A DNA stretch of 43,421 nt from Deltaproteobacteria bacterium Ga0077550 (GTDB lineage: Bacteria > Myxococcota_A > Polyangia > Nannocystales > Nannocystaceae). The stretch is taken from assembly GCA_001464385.1 (NCBI GenBank), contig LNFB01000354.1:1-43421 (forward strand). The letters are read 5' to 3'. The translations under genes and the position numbers were made by a program. Each line of letters starts with the position of its first letter. Within the stretch, counting starts at the first letter, position 1. Under the pieces are notes generated by a model. The model was given only the letters and a program-made list of their open reading frames with translations, was not told the origin of the DNA and made no database searches. Shown one piece after another: positions 16,466 through 24,295 of the stretch.

Positions 16466-17980
16466 ATGGGCTGGGAGCTGCATGTGTCGCTGGCGCCGGA
16501 TCCGGGGCAGCCGCTGTATCGGCGCGTGGTGGCGGCGATCACGGGCGACATCCGCAGCGGTCGATTGCGAGCGGGCGCCGAGCTGCCGGGGACGCGTCGC
16601 CTGGCCGTGCAGCTGGGGGTGCATCGCAACACCACCATCGCGGCGTATCGCGAGCTCGCCAGCGCGGGGTGGATCGACACGCGCCCAGGTCGCGGCACGT
16701 TCGTGCTCGGCGTCGCCGACGCGGGGCCGATCGCGGTGCCGACGGCCCGGGTCGCGACGCCGACGCGGCCGCGCGAGATCCTCGCGCTCGGTCACCTGCC
16801 CGCGCCCGCCGAGGCCCCACAGGTCGCGCTGGCGCGGGCGTACCGTCGCGCGCTCCGGCACGGCGGCGCGCGGGTGCTCGACTACGCCGAGCGGGGCGAC
16901 TCTGCGGTGACCCTCGGGCATCCGCGCCTGCGGGCCGCGCTCGCGGAGCTGTCGACGCGGGCGCGCGGCATGGCGATCGGGGCCGACGACGTGCTCGTCA
17001 CGGCCGGCGCCCAGATGGCGCTGTTCCTGGCCACTCGGGCGCTGCTGGGCGCGGGGGACGGCGCGGCCGAGGGATCGCGCGGGGTCATCGCGGTCGAGGC
17101 ACGCGGCTACAGCCCGGTGTGGGAGACATTCCGCTCGGCCGGCGCCACGCCCGTACCGATCCCCCTCGATGGCGATGGACTGTGCGTCGACACGCTGTGC
17201 CGCGTGGCCGCGCAGCGACACATCCGGGCGGTGTACGTGACGCCGCGGCACCAGCACCCCACCGGCGTGGTGATGTCACCGTCGCGACGCGCGGCGCTGG
17301 TCGCCTTCGCGGCCGCGTCGGGCGCGACGATCCTCGAGGACGACTACGACAACGACTTCGAGTACGGCGAGGATCCGGTGCTGCCGCTGGCGGCGACCCA
17401 TCCCCATCGCGCGGTGCTGTACGTGGGATCGTTGGCCAAGCTCCTCGCGCCGGGCGTGCGCGTCGGCTTCGTGGTCGCGCCGCCGCCGTTGTTGCGTCGG
17501 ATGGCCGAGGTGCGCGCGAGCATCGATCGCCAGGGCGATCACGCGCTCGAGTGCGCCGTCGCCGAGCTGCTCGAGGACGGCGAGCTGCGTCGACACCAGC
17601 AACGCATGCGCGTGGTCTGTCGGGCGCGTCGCGACGCCCTCTTGTCGGCCCTCGCGTCCGAGCTCGGCGACGTCGTCCGCTTCGATCGTCCGGCGCGCGG
17701 CACCGCGATCTGGGCGGCCGTGCGTCCCGACATCGACGTCGACTCCTGGCACGTCCGGGCGCTGGCCGCCGGTGTGTCGTTCGTGCCCGAGCGGGCGTTC
17801 GACTTCGACGCGGCGCCGAGCCGACACGCGCGCTTCGGCTTCGCCAGCCTCGACGCCGCGCGGATGGTCGAGGCGGTCGGGCGGCTGCGGCGAGCCCTGC
17901 CGGAGGGGCCCCGGGTCCGTCGACCGGTACCCGCGAAAATCGTCGAAGCGGATCTGCGCGACCTCGCGCCGCCCCCCTAG
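16466..17980 (+). CDS. MocR/PdxR-type regulator (GntR wHTH fused to aminotransferase-like domain)
   Basis: 504 aa from the ATG at 16466. The N-terminal GntR winged helix-turn-helix (about 12-80) contains QPLYRRVVAAITGDIRSGRLRAG, ELPGTRRLAVQLGVHRNTT and GWIDTRPGRGTFV. From about 110 on there is a fold-type I PLP domain: VLVTAGAQMALFLATRALL, TPRHQHPTGVVMS, ILEDDYDNDFEY and the PLP-Lys in YVGSLAKLLAPGVRVGF. MocR proteins sense PLP or an amino compound and usually control a neighbouring gene, often a divergent one. The divergent neighbour here is the PNGase F-like gene, with about 100 bp between starts. Control of that operon is therefore a testable guess, though PLP salvage (PdxR) is the commonest MocR role. 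Confidence 0.9.
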   Translation: MGWELHVSLAPDPGQPLYRRVVAAITGDIRSGRLRAGAELPGTRRLAVQLGVHRNTTIAAYRELASAGWIDTRPGRGTFVLGVADAGPIAVPTARVATPTRPREILALGHLPAPAEAPQVALARAYRRALRHGGARVLDYAERGDSAVTLGHPRLRAALAELSTRARGMAIGADDVLVTAGAQMALFLATRALLGAGDGAAEGSRGVIAVEARGYSPVWETFRSAGATPVPIPLDGDGLCVDTLCRVAAQRHIRAVYVTPRHQHPTGVVMSPSRRAALVAFAAASGATILEDDYDNDFEYGEDPVLPLAATHPHRAVLYVGSLAKLLAPGVRVGFVVAPPPLLRRMAEVRASIDRQGDHALECAVAELLEDGELRRHQQRMRVVCRARRDALLSALASELGDVVRFDRPARGTAIWAAVRPDIDVDSWHVRALAAGVSFVPERAFDFDAAPSRHARFGFASLDAARMVEAVGRLRRALPEGPRVRRPVPAKIVEADLRDLAPPP

Positions 17981-18025
17981 ACTCGCGTCCTACCCCCTGC
18001 TGCGCCCCACGGGGCGCCAGATCGG

Positions 18026-18589
18026 ATGATGGACACGATGCGACGCGATTGCCTGTTCGCCGCCACCCTCCTCGTGCTCGGTTGCGGCTCGGACGACGCC
18101 GATGGCACGGCCACGGCCGCCGACGCCACCACCGCGGGCTCGACCACCGAGACCCCGCAGAGCACCTCGACGACCGACGATGCGTCGGGGAGCACGTCGG
18201 TGGATCCCACGGACCCGACCGACGCGGCGTCCAGCTCCGAGTCGACGGCCACTACCGGCGCGGTCGACTCGAGCGGCGGTGTCGACGACACGGGCGCCAG
18301 CTCGGAGGGCTCGAGCTCCGGTGGCGTCGAGGCCTCGCCCGAGTGCATGACCTATTGTGCGGAGTTCATCCCCAACTGCTCGGCGATCCCCGACGTCGAG
18401 GTCTACGACGACGAGACCGATTGCCTGCAGACCTGCGAAGGATTCGTACACGGCCCCGAGGGCGAGTTCTCCGGCGACACCGTGGAGTGCCGCGTCGCCC
18501 ACCTGACCTTCGACCCCATGCCAGGCCCCGGCTACTACGAGCTGCACTGCTTCCACGCGCAGGAGCACCCGACCAGCCAGTGCGTGTAG
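18026..18589 (+). CDS. Cysteine-rich lipoprotein, myxobacterial type
   Basis: 187 aa (183 if the ATG at 18038 is used). The lipobox is LLVLGC with Gly next. A linker of Ser, Thr, Asp and Gly covers about residues 22-105. The C-terminal 80 residues hold eight cysteines in the pattern EC-x3-YC...NC...DCLQTC...VECRVAHL...LHC...QC. I recognise the style (repeated in many predicted myxobacterial lipoproteins) but know no function. The eight cysteines suggest four disulfides in the periplasm or on the surface. It converges with the catalase gene, 45 bp between ends. Confidence 0.75.
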   Translation: MMDTMRRDCLFAATLLVLGCGSDDADGTATAADATTAGSTTETPQSTSTTDDASGSTSVDPTDPTDAASSSESTATTGAVDSSGGVDDTGASSEGSSSGGVEASPECMTYCAEFIPNCSAIPDVEVYDDETDCLQTCEGFVHGPEGEFSGDTVECRVAHLTFDPMPGPGYYELHCFHAQEHPTSQCV

Positions 18590-18634
18590 CCGCGGTGTGC
18601 CCGTTGCGTCAGCGGTACGTCCCGGAGGACGGAC

Positions 18635-20713
18635 CTACGGCAGCGTGCGCACCTGCTTCTCGCGGTCCCACTGCCGCGTCATCGCGGAGGCGAGGAACGC
18701 CGGCAGATCGCCGACCGACACGACCCCGGGGCCGATCGGGACGCCCGCGGCGGTGAGCAGCGGCTGCGCCCCCGCATCGAACCCGATCGCCTTGAGGTGG
18801 CCGAAGGCGTCGCGGACGAAGTCGACCGCGGCGGCCTCGCGCGTCAGGCTGCGCGCGCCGTCGGACGAGAGCACGAGCGCGATGGCGTCGAAGGCGACCG
18901 AGGGCGTGCCCGCGAGCTGACCATCGGCCGTCCGGCGAGCGCCGTCGGCGAGCGTGACGCCGCCGAGCTTCGGCGCGACGACGACGATCCGCCCACCCGC
19001 GGACTCGACCGCTTGGCGCACCGCGTCGAGCGTGTCGCCGTCCGAACCCTCCGCGACGAGCACGCCGATGCGCCGGCCGTGCAGCGTCGGCTTGCCGTTG
19101 CCGATCGTGCGCAGCGCAGGCGAGGGCGGGTAGTCGACGACGGGTGCGGCGGGGCGTGGGGCGTCGGGCAGCGACTCGAGGCCGAGGCCGCCGGCGACCC
19201 GCGTGGCGAGATCCTCGTCGATGTTGCGCAGGTGGCCGACGATCGCAGCGCGTACGTGTGGCGTCTCCACCTTCGACAGCTCGAACACCAACGCGGCGGC
19301 GATGTGCGCCTGCTCGTAGGTGGTCTGACTCCGGTAGAAGAGCCGCGCCTGGCTGTAGTGATCGGCGAACCGCTCGGGCCGCACGCGGCCCTTCACGCCG
19401 TCGTCCGCGGGCACGGCCGCGCTGGCGAACCCCTCGGCCGCCTCGCGTGGTCCGCCGCGATCGAGCGAGCTCGGCTCGTACGCGACGCGGCCCTTGGGCA
19501 CCTGCATCTGCATGTGTCCGTCGCGCTGATGGTTGGCGAACGGGCACTTGGGCGCGTTGATCGGGATCTGGTGGAAGTTGGGTCCGCCGAGCCGCAGCAG
19601 CTGGGTGTCGAGGTACGAGGGCAGGCGGCCCTGGAGCAGCGGGTCGTTGCTGAAGTCGATCCCCGGCACGACGTTGGCGGGGCAGAACGCGACCTGCTCG
19701 GTCTCGGCGAAGAAGTTGTCCGGCCAGCGATCGAGCACCATGTGTCCGATGACCTCCAGCGGGACGAGCTCCTCGGGCACGAGCTTGGTCGCGTCGAGCG
19801 GATCGAACGCGAACCCCTCGGCCTGCGCCTCGGTGAACAGCTGCACCGCGAGGTCCCACTCGGGGTAGTCGCCGGCCTGGATCGACTCGAACAGCGCGCG
19901 ACGCTGGGAATCAGGATCGGCGCCGGCGCGCTTGACCGCCTCGTCCCACAGGGTCGAGTGCACGCCCCGCTTGGGGCGCCAGTGGAACTTCACGAACGTC
20001 GAGGCGCCCTCGGTGTCGACCAGGCGGAACGTGTGCACGCCGAAACCCTCGATGTCGTGCAGTGATCGCGGCAACGCGCGATCGGACATCGCCCACATGA
20101 TCGTGTGCATCGACTCGGGGGTGAGCGAGATGAAGTCCCAGAAGGTGTCGTGGGCGCTCGCGGCCTGGGGGAAGCCGCGGTCGGGTTCCATCTTCACCGC
20201 GTGGATCAGATCGGGGAACTTGATCGCGTCTTGGATGAAGAACACCGGCATGTTGTTGCCGACCAGATCCCAGTTGCCCTGCGTCGTGTAGAACTTCATG
20301 GCGAAGCCGCGGACGTCGGAGCCGGCGCCGCCGGCCACCGTGGAGAACCGGGCGAACACCGGCGTCGTCTTGCCGACCTCGGTGAGCACCGCGGCGCGCG
20401 TGTACTTCGCGAGCGACTTGGTCAGGGTGAACGTGCCGTGGGCGCCGGATCCCCGGGCGTGGACGATGCGCTCCGGGATGCGCTCGTGATCGAAGTGGGT
20501 GATCTTCTCGCGGAGGATGAAGTCCTCGAGCAGCCCTGGGCCCCGCGGCGAGGGGCGCAGCGAGTTCTGGTCGTCGGCGACCGGCGTCCCCTGGTTGGTC
20601 GTCAGCGCGGGGTGGGATCCGCCGCAGCGCTGGTGGAGCTCACCGCCAGCGCCGCGGATCTCGGTGGAAGGGGACGCGGAGGCGGGCGACGGTCGGGGTG
20701 CAGCGGTGGACAT
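18635..20713 (-). CDS. katE: Large-subunit monofunctional catalase (HPII/KatE type)
   Basis: 692 aa, the length of clade II catalases. It breaks down H2O2 in the cytoplasm using heme. The active-site His lies in RIVHARGSGAHG, Asn in LVGNNMPVFFIQDAIKFPD and the proximal heme Tyr in GRLPSYLDTQLLRLGG. The extra C-terminal flavodoxin-like domain of large catalases is present (RRIGVLVAEGSDGDTLDAV, RIVVVAPKLGGV, DAIALVLSSDGARSL, FVRDAFGHLKAIGFD). The start at 20713 gives an N-terminal extension with Pro/Ala/Ser before the usual 'LTTNQGTPV...DDQNSL' opening. It lies 113 bp from the end of the sigma remnant on the same strand. Confidence 0.95.
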   Translation of the reverse strand: MSTAAPRPSPASASPSTEIRGAGGELHQRCGGSHPALTTNQGTPVADDQNSLRPSPRGPGLLEDFILREKITHFDHERIPERIVHARGSGAHGTFTLTKSLAKYTRAAVLTEVGKTTPVFARFSTVAGGAGSDVRGFAMKFYTTQGNWDLVGNNMPVFFIQDAIKFPDLIHAVKMEPDRGFPQAASAHDTFWDFISLTPESMHTIMWAMSDRALPRSLHDIEGFGVHTFRLVDTEGASTFVKFHWRPKRGVHSTLWDEAVKRAGADPDSQRRALFESIQAGDYPEWDLAVQLFTEAQAEGFAFDPLDATKLVPEELVPLEVIGHMVLDRWPDNFFAETEQVAFCPANVVPGIDFSNDPLLQGRLPSYLDTQLLRLGGPNFHQIPINAPKCPFANHQRDGHMQMQVPKGRVAYEPSSLDRGGPREAAEGFASAAVPADDGVKGRVRPERFADHYSQARLFYRSQTTYEQAHIAAALVFELSKVETPHVRAAIVGHLRNIDEDLATRVAGGLGLESLPDAPRPAAPVVDYPPSPALRTIGNGKPTLHGRRIGVLVAEGSDGDTLDAVRQAVESAGGRIVVVAPKLGGVTLADGARRTADGQLAGTPSVAFDAIALVLSSDGARSLTREAAAVDFVRDAFGHLKAIGFDAGAQPLLTAAGVPIGPGVVSVGDLPAFLASAMTRQWDREKQVRTLP

Positions 20714-20826
20714 GCGAGGCACGCGGCGATGCAACCCGCGTGCTCGATGGCGACGGCGCGACTGCACGCGATCGGGTACGCGGCGCCGCGGATGTCCCGT
20801 GCCCGTGCGCGCAGTGGGGCGCGATG

Positions 20827-21279
20827 TCACGGCGCGCGTCGGCGGCTAGAGTGCCCGAGCGCGCGGGCCAACGCCGCCGCCCCGCGGTGCGCCCGGACGC
20901 GAACGGTGCCGGGACGCAGCCCGAGCTGCGCGGCGATCTCGGCCATCGACAGGCCGTCGAGTCGGTGCAGCGTGACGACCTCGCGCGCGCCCGGGGGCAG
21001 CGTCGCGATCGCGGCGCGGAGGCGTCGGCGCTCGTCGTGCCCGCGCTCGGCGTCCATCCACTCCGACTCGGGGTGAGGGCCCGCGGGCTCGATCGCCTGG
21101 ACGACGCGGCGACGGTGGTGCCGCTGCTCGCGGCGGACGCCGTCGATCGCGGCGTTGCGGGCGATGCCGAGGCACCAGCGCACCAGGGAGTCGCGGGCAC
21201 GCGCGGGCTCGCCGCCGCGGAATCGGTCGCGGGCGAGGTGCACACGCAGCAGGGATTCCTGGACGACGTCCTCGGCGAG
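20827..21279 (-). pseudogene. ECF sigma factor remnant lacking its N-terminus
   Basis: From 21279 downward the minus strand reads LAEDVVQESLLRVHLARDRF, the region 2.2 core of an ECF sigma factor, then RWCLGIARNAAIDGVRREQRHHRR (regions 2.3-2.4) and a good region 4 (LPPGAREVVTLHRLDGLSMAEIAAQLGLRPGTVRVRAHRG). The first 30-40 residues of region 2 are missing. Upstream the same frame stays open but translates the antisense of the LysR gene and looks nothing like sigma region 2.1, and no other frame supplies it. Only 151 residues of true sigma sequence remain. The break sits at a G-run (21283-21288) right where the LysR homology begins on the other strand. Deletion across a divergent promoter region, or an assembly join, would explain it. 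Confidence 0.7.
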
Positions 21280-22272
21280 GCCGGGGGGCTCGACCTCAAC
21301 CTGTTCGTGGTGCTGCGGGCCGTGCTCGACGAGGGCAGCGCGACGGCGGCGGCGAAGCGACTGCACGTCACGCAATCCGCCGTGAGCAACGCGCTGGCGC
21401 GGCTGCGGTCGCTGCTGGGCGACCCGCTGGTGGTCCGCAACGGTCGGGGCCTGACCGCGACGCCGCGGGCCCGCGAGCTGCGGGCAGCGCTCGACGGCGC
21501 GCTCGGTGGGCTCGCGGGAATCGTCGCGCCGCAGGGCTTCGAGCCGACCGCGAGCACGCGCACGTTCACGCTGTCGCTGACGGACAGCTACGAGCTCTCG
21601 GATCTGCCGCGGTTGGTCGAGCGCTTCCGCCGGGCGATGCCGCGGGCGCAGCTCCGGATCATCACGCCCGAGCGCCTGATCGCGATGGGCGGCATGGCCT
21701 CGGCCGAGGTCGACGCCGCCGTCGTCCCCGAGGCGCTGGTCCAGCCGGGCGTGCACAAGACGCGGCTCTGGGACGAGGCGGCGATCGTCGTCGCGCGCCG
21801 CGATCACCCCGAGCTCGGGCGGCGCATCAGCCTCGAGCAATTCAGCCGCCTGCCGTTCGTCGACGTCCGCGTCGTCGGCGAGGACGGCATCGGCGCGCGC
21901 CTGGCCAAGGCCCACTTCGCGCGGCTCGGCATCACCCGCAACGTCGCGATCATCGTGCCGCACTTCCACGCCGTCGCGATCGCGGTCGCCCACAGCGATT
22001 GCATCGGTACGCTCCCCGAGCGCTTCGCGACCGCGATCGCGGAGCTCCTCCCGCTGCGTGCGCTCGTGCTGCCGTTCCCCGACGTGAACTTCTCGATGAG
22101 CCTGGCGTGGCACGAGCGGACGGACCGCGACGCGGGGGCGCAGTACTTCCGCGGCCTGGTGCTCGAGACCTTCGGGGCGGGCCTGCCGAGGCCGCGGAGG
22201 GCGGCCGCGGGGACCCCGGCGGTCGGTGTGCCCGCACGTTCCGTCCCCGCGCGACGTTCTGGCCGTCGATGA
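21238..22272 (+). CDS. LysR-family regulator, start overlapping the sigma remnant
   Basis: 344 aa from a GTG at 21238. The LysR winged helix starts at LDLNLFVVLRAVLDEGSATAAAKRLHVTQSAVSNALARLRSLLGDPLVVR (from 21289), followed by the substrate-binding domain (TFTLSLTDSYELSDLPRLVERF... VDAAVVPEAL...). The set resembles NodD/PnbR-like LysR proteins. There is no start codon at the usual place just before LDLNLF: the nearest is the GTG 17 codons upstream, inside what is antisense to the sigma remnant. The natural start may therefore be lost and replaced. The C-terminal tail after ETFGAGLPRP is a low-complexity extension. The effector is unknown. Confidence 0.8.
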   Translation: MHTQQGFLDDVLGEAGGLDLNLFVVLRAVLDEGSATAAAKRLHVTQSAVSNALARLRSLLGDPLVVRNGRGLTATPRARELRAALDGALGGLAGIVAPQGFEPTASTRTFTLSLTDSYELSDLPRLVERFRRAMPRAQLRIITPERLIAMGGMASAEVDAAVVPEALVQPGVHKTRLWDEAAIVVARRDHPELGRRISLEQFSRLPFVDVRVVGEDGIGARLAKAHFARLGITRNVAIIVPHFHAVAIAVAHSDCIGTLPERFATAIAELLPLRALVLPFPDVNFSMSLAWHERTDRDAGAQYFRGLVLETFGAGLPRPRRAAAGTPAVGVPARSVPARRSGRR

Positions 22273-22370
22273 CCGGATCCCCCGCAGTCCCGCGGCCCCG
22301 CGACCCCCGCGAAGAAAATCGTCGGGTCGAACCAACGCCCGCGCTCCCGCGGCATCTTGGGGGACAGACG

Positions 22371-24149
22371 ATGCACGACGCCGCCGACCTCCGCCCGAGC
22401 ACCCTGCTCGGGCACACCGACGAGCTGCGGGCGCTGGCGTGGTGCCTGGCCCGGGACGACGGCGCCGACCTCGTGCAGGACACGTGGGTCGCGGCGCTGC
22501 AGGCCCGCACCCGGCCGCGCAGCGTCGGGGTGTGGCTGCGGCAGGTGATGCGCAACGAGTACCGCGGCGCGCTGCGGACCAGTCGGCGTCGGCGGGCGCG
22601 CGAGCTCGCCGTGCCGAGTGACGCCGTCGTCGCCGGCCCCGACGACGAGGCGATGCACACCGAGCTCGTGCTCGCGATGCACGAGGCCGTCGATGCGTTG
22701 GGTGAGCCCTACCGCGCCGTGGTGCACGCCCGCTTCTTCGTCGGGCGCAGCCCCGCCGAGATCGCGATCGATCGCGGTACGCCGCCGGCGACCGTGCGCT
22801 GGCAGCTCCACGAGGGCTTACGCAGGATCCGCGAGGGGCTCGACGCTCGCTACGGGGACCGCCGCCATTGGCATGGCGGTGCATTGGCAATTGGAGCGTG
22901 GCCCCGAACCCGGGCCGCGGAGACGACCACCATGACCCAATTCCACCTCCCCCTCGCACTGAAGTGGCTCGCCGGCCTCTCGATCGCCAGTGGCGCCGTC
23001 GCCGTCGCCGTCGCCCAGGGCTCGGCGCCCGCGGCCGCACAGACCCCCGCGCACCGTGATCCGGCGCCGCCCGCCGAGCGCGTCTTCGAGGCCGCACCGG
23101 CGGCGGTGCTGCCCCAGGCCGCGGTGTTCGCCCGCGCCGAGGACCCCGCCTCCGCGGAGGCACGCGACCCCGACGCCCCCGACGACGGCGCGTGCGACGG
23201 GAGCTGTGAGCTGCCCCCGGGCGCGGCGATCCAGACCGTGGTCCCGGACGACGACGCGCTGGAGGCTGCGCTCGCGGCGTGCGAGCACCTCGTGCCGAGC
23301 GGCGCCCGCAGCGGCCGCTACGAGGTCGAAGTGTTGGTCGAGGGCGGCGCCGATCACAACACGATCCTCGGGGCCTCCGTCACCCGCGGACGCAAGCTGC
23401 CGTGCATCGATCCCGACGCCGGCTTCGACGAGCCCGATGGGCCCGACGTCGTGCACTTCGATCCGGTCAGCGCGTGCGTGCAGGAGCACCTCGCCGCGGA
23501 CTTCGTCGAGTCGCTGCCCGCCGGCGAGCGGCGGGCGATGGTCGCGGTGCTCCGCGACCCGACGCTCGTCGCACGGCCGCCGGGCCCGGCGTTGCCCAAG
23601 CCCTCGTCCGCGATCGAGAAGGTCGATCCCGCGGGGGCCATCGCGCACTTCGGCCTCGCTGGTCGCGGGCCCGCCGACGCGAAGGTCTCGATCGTCGAGT
23701 GCGGCGGCTACGACTGCAGCTTCTGCAACCGCGCCCGCGAGACCATCGACGAGCTCCAGGCGCGCTACGGCAAGGCGCTGTCGCTCCACTTCCTGCAGAT
23801 GCCCCTCGACATGCACCCCACCGCCGAGCTCACCTCGCGCGCCGCCGTGGCCGCGGGCCTGCAGGGCAAGTTCTGGGAGATGCACGAGGCGCTGTTCGAC
23901 GACAAGCACGTGCGCACCGAGGCGGCGATCGTCGAGCAGGCGCGCGCCCTCGGCCTCGACGCCGATCGCTTCGCCCGCGACCTCGCCGATCCGGCCACGG
24001 CGCAGGCCGTCGCGGATCAGCGCGGCGTGTGCATGGACGCTGGCGCCCGCGGGACCCCGAGCTTCTTCATCAACGGCGATCTGCTGGTGGGGAGCCAGGC
24101 GATCGACGCGTTCACGGACATCATCGACGACGAGCTGGCGGGCCGATAG
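22371..24149 (+). CDS. Sigma factor fused in frame to TM segment and DsbA-like thiol domain
   Basis: One uninterrupted frame of 592 aa, ATG at 22371 after GGGGGACAG. Residues 14-75 are a compact sigma region 2 (DDGADLVQDTWVAAL; WLRQVMRNEYRGALRTSRRR), and 105-156 are region 4 (LGEPYRAVVHARFF; RGTPPATVRWQLHEGLRRI). GDRRHWHGG follows, like the tail of many ECF factors. A hydrophobic segment lies at 192-216. Then come a linker, a Cys-bearing region (about 245-370), and a DsbA/thioredoxin domain with CSFC (Cys449/Cys452), HPTAEL, KFWEMHEALFDD and the cis-Pro loop GTPSFFING. With the sigma part inside and one TM, the thiol domain would lie in the periplasm. An internal ATG at 22932 with GGAG nine bases upstream could also make the DsbA part alone with a signal peptide. 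No stop separates the two halves. Confidence 0.8.
   Translation: MHDAADLRPSTLLGHTDELRALAWCLARDDGADLVQDTWVAALQARTRPRSVGVWLRQVMRNEYRGALRTSRRRRARELAVPSDAVVAGPDDEAMHTELVLAMHEAVDALGEPYRAVVHARFFVGRSPAEIAIDRGTPPATVRWQLHEGLRRIREGLDARYGDRRHWHGGALAIGAWPRTRAAETTTMTQFHLPLALKWLAGLSIASGAVAVAVAQGSAPAAAQTPAHRDPAPPAERVFEAAPAAVLPQAAVFARAEDPASAEARDPDAPDDGACDGSCELPPGAAIQTVVPDDDALEAALAACEHLVPSGARSGRYEVEVLVEGGADHNTILGASVTRGRKLPCIDPDAGFDEPDGPDVVHFDPVSACVQEHLAADFVESLPAGERRAMVAVLRDPTLVARPPGPALPKPSSAIEKVDPAGAIAHFGLAGRGPADAKVSIVECGGYDCSFCNRARETIDELQARYGKALSLHFLQMPLDMHPTAELTSRAAVAAGLQGKFWEMHEALFDDKHVRTEAAIVEQARALGLDADRFARDLADPATAQAVADQRGVCMDAGARGTPSFFINGDLLVGSQAIDAFTDIIDDELAGR
22932..24149 (+). CDS. Possible internal start: exported DsbA-family thiol oxidoreductase
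   Basis: An alternative product of the same frame. The ATG at 22932 (residue 188 of the long form) has GGAG nine bases upstream and begins a plausible signal peptide: MTQFHLPLALK, hydrophobic WLAGLSIASGAVAVAVA, then Ala-rich cleavage sites (AQG or AAAQ). The mature part would be a 370-aa periplasmic DsbA-like protein with a CSFC active site and a Cys-bearing N-terminal extension. If this is the true gene, the sigma factor has no stop codon of its own, which is why I list both readings. Confidence 0.45.
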   Translation: MTQFHLPLALKWLAGLSIASGAVAVAVAQGSAPAAAQTPAHRDPAPPAERVFEAAPAAVLPQAAVFARAEDPASAEARDPDAPDDGACDGSCELPPGAAIQTVVPDDDALEAALAACEHLVPSGARSGRYEVEVLVEGGADHNTILGASVTRGRKLPCIDPDAGFDEPDGPDVVHFDPVSACVQEHLAADFVESLPAGERRAMVAVLRDPTLVARPPGPALPKPSSAIEKVDPAGAIAHFGLAGRGPADAKVSIVECGGYDCSFCNRARETIDELQARYGKALSLHFLQMPLDMHPTAELTSRAAVAAGLQGKFWEMHEALFDDKHVRTEAAIVEQARALGLDADRFARDLADPATAQAVADQRGVCMDAGARGTPSFFINGDLLVGSQAIDAFTDIIDDELAGR

Positions 24150-24213
24150 GCCGGGTCGTCGTCCCTCAACTTCGTCATGAATTCCTGCGGTTTGTGAGTC
24201 TCAGCGAATTCGT

Positions 24214-24295
24214 TGCCAACAAAATTGTTGACACCAGTTTGACCCCACGGACAAGCTTGTTGCCAACATGGTTGTTGGCAACAAGCTCGTCCGTG
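24214..24295. promoter_or_regulatory. Two inverted-repeat elements in an AT-rich leader; second covers the ATPase start
   Basis: The core dyad TGCCAACA-N4-TGTTGGCA occurs at 24261-24280 (perfect) and at 24214-24233 (one mismatch, right arm TGTTGACA), with the same 4-base spacer and 47 bp between centres. The second extends outward to two 23-bp arms (24246-24268 and 24273-24295) with a single mismatch, giving a 50-bp palindrome. The ATG of the ATPase gene (24268-24270) lies at its centre. This is the most AT-rich stretch in the area. An operator for an autoregulator, an mRNA hairpin exposing the start codon, or a recombination site would each fit. Confidence 0.75.
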
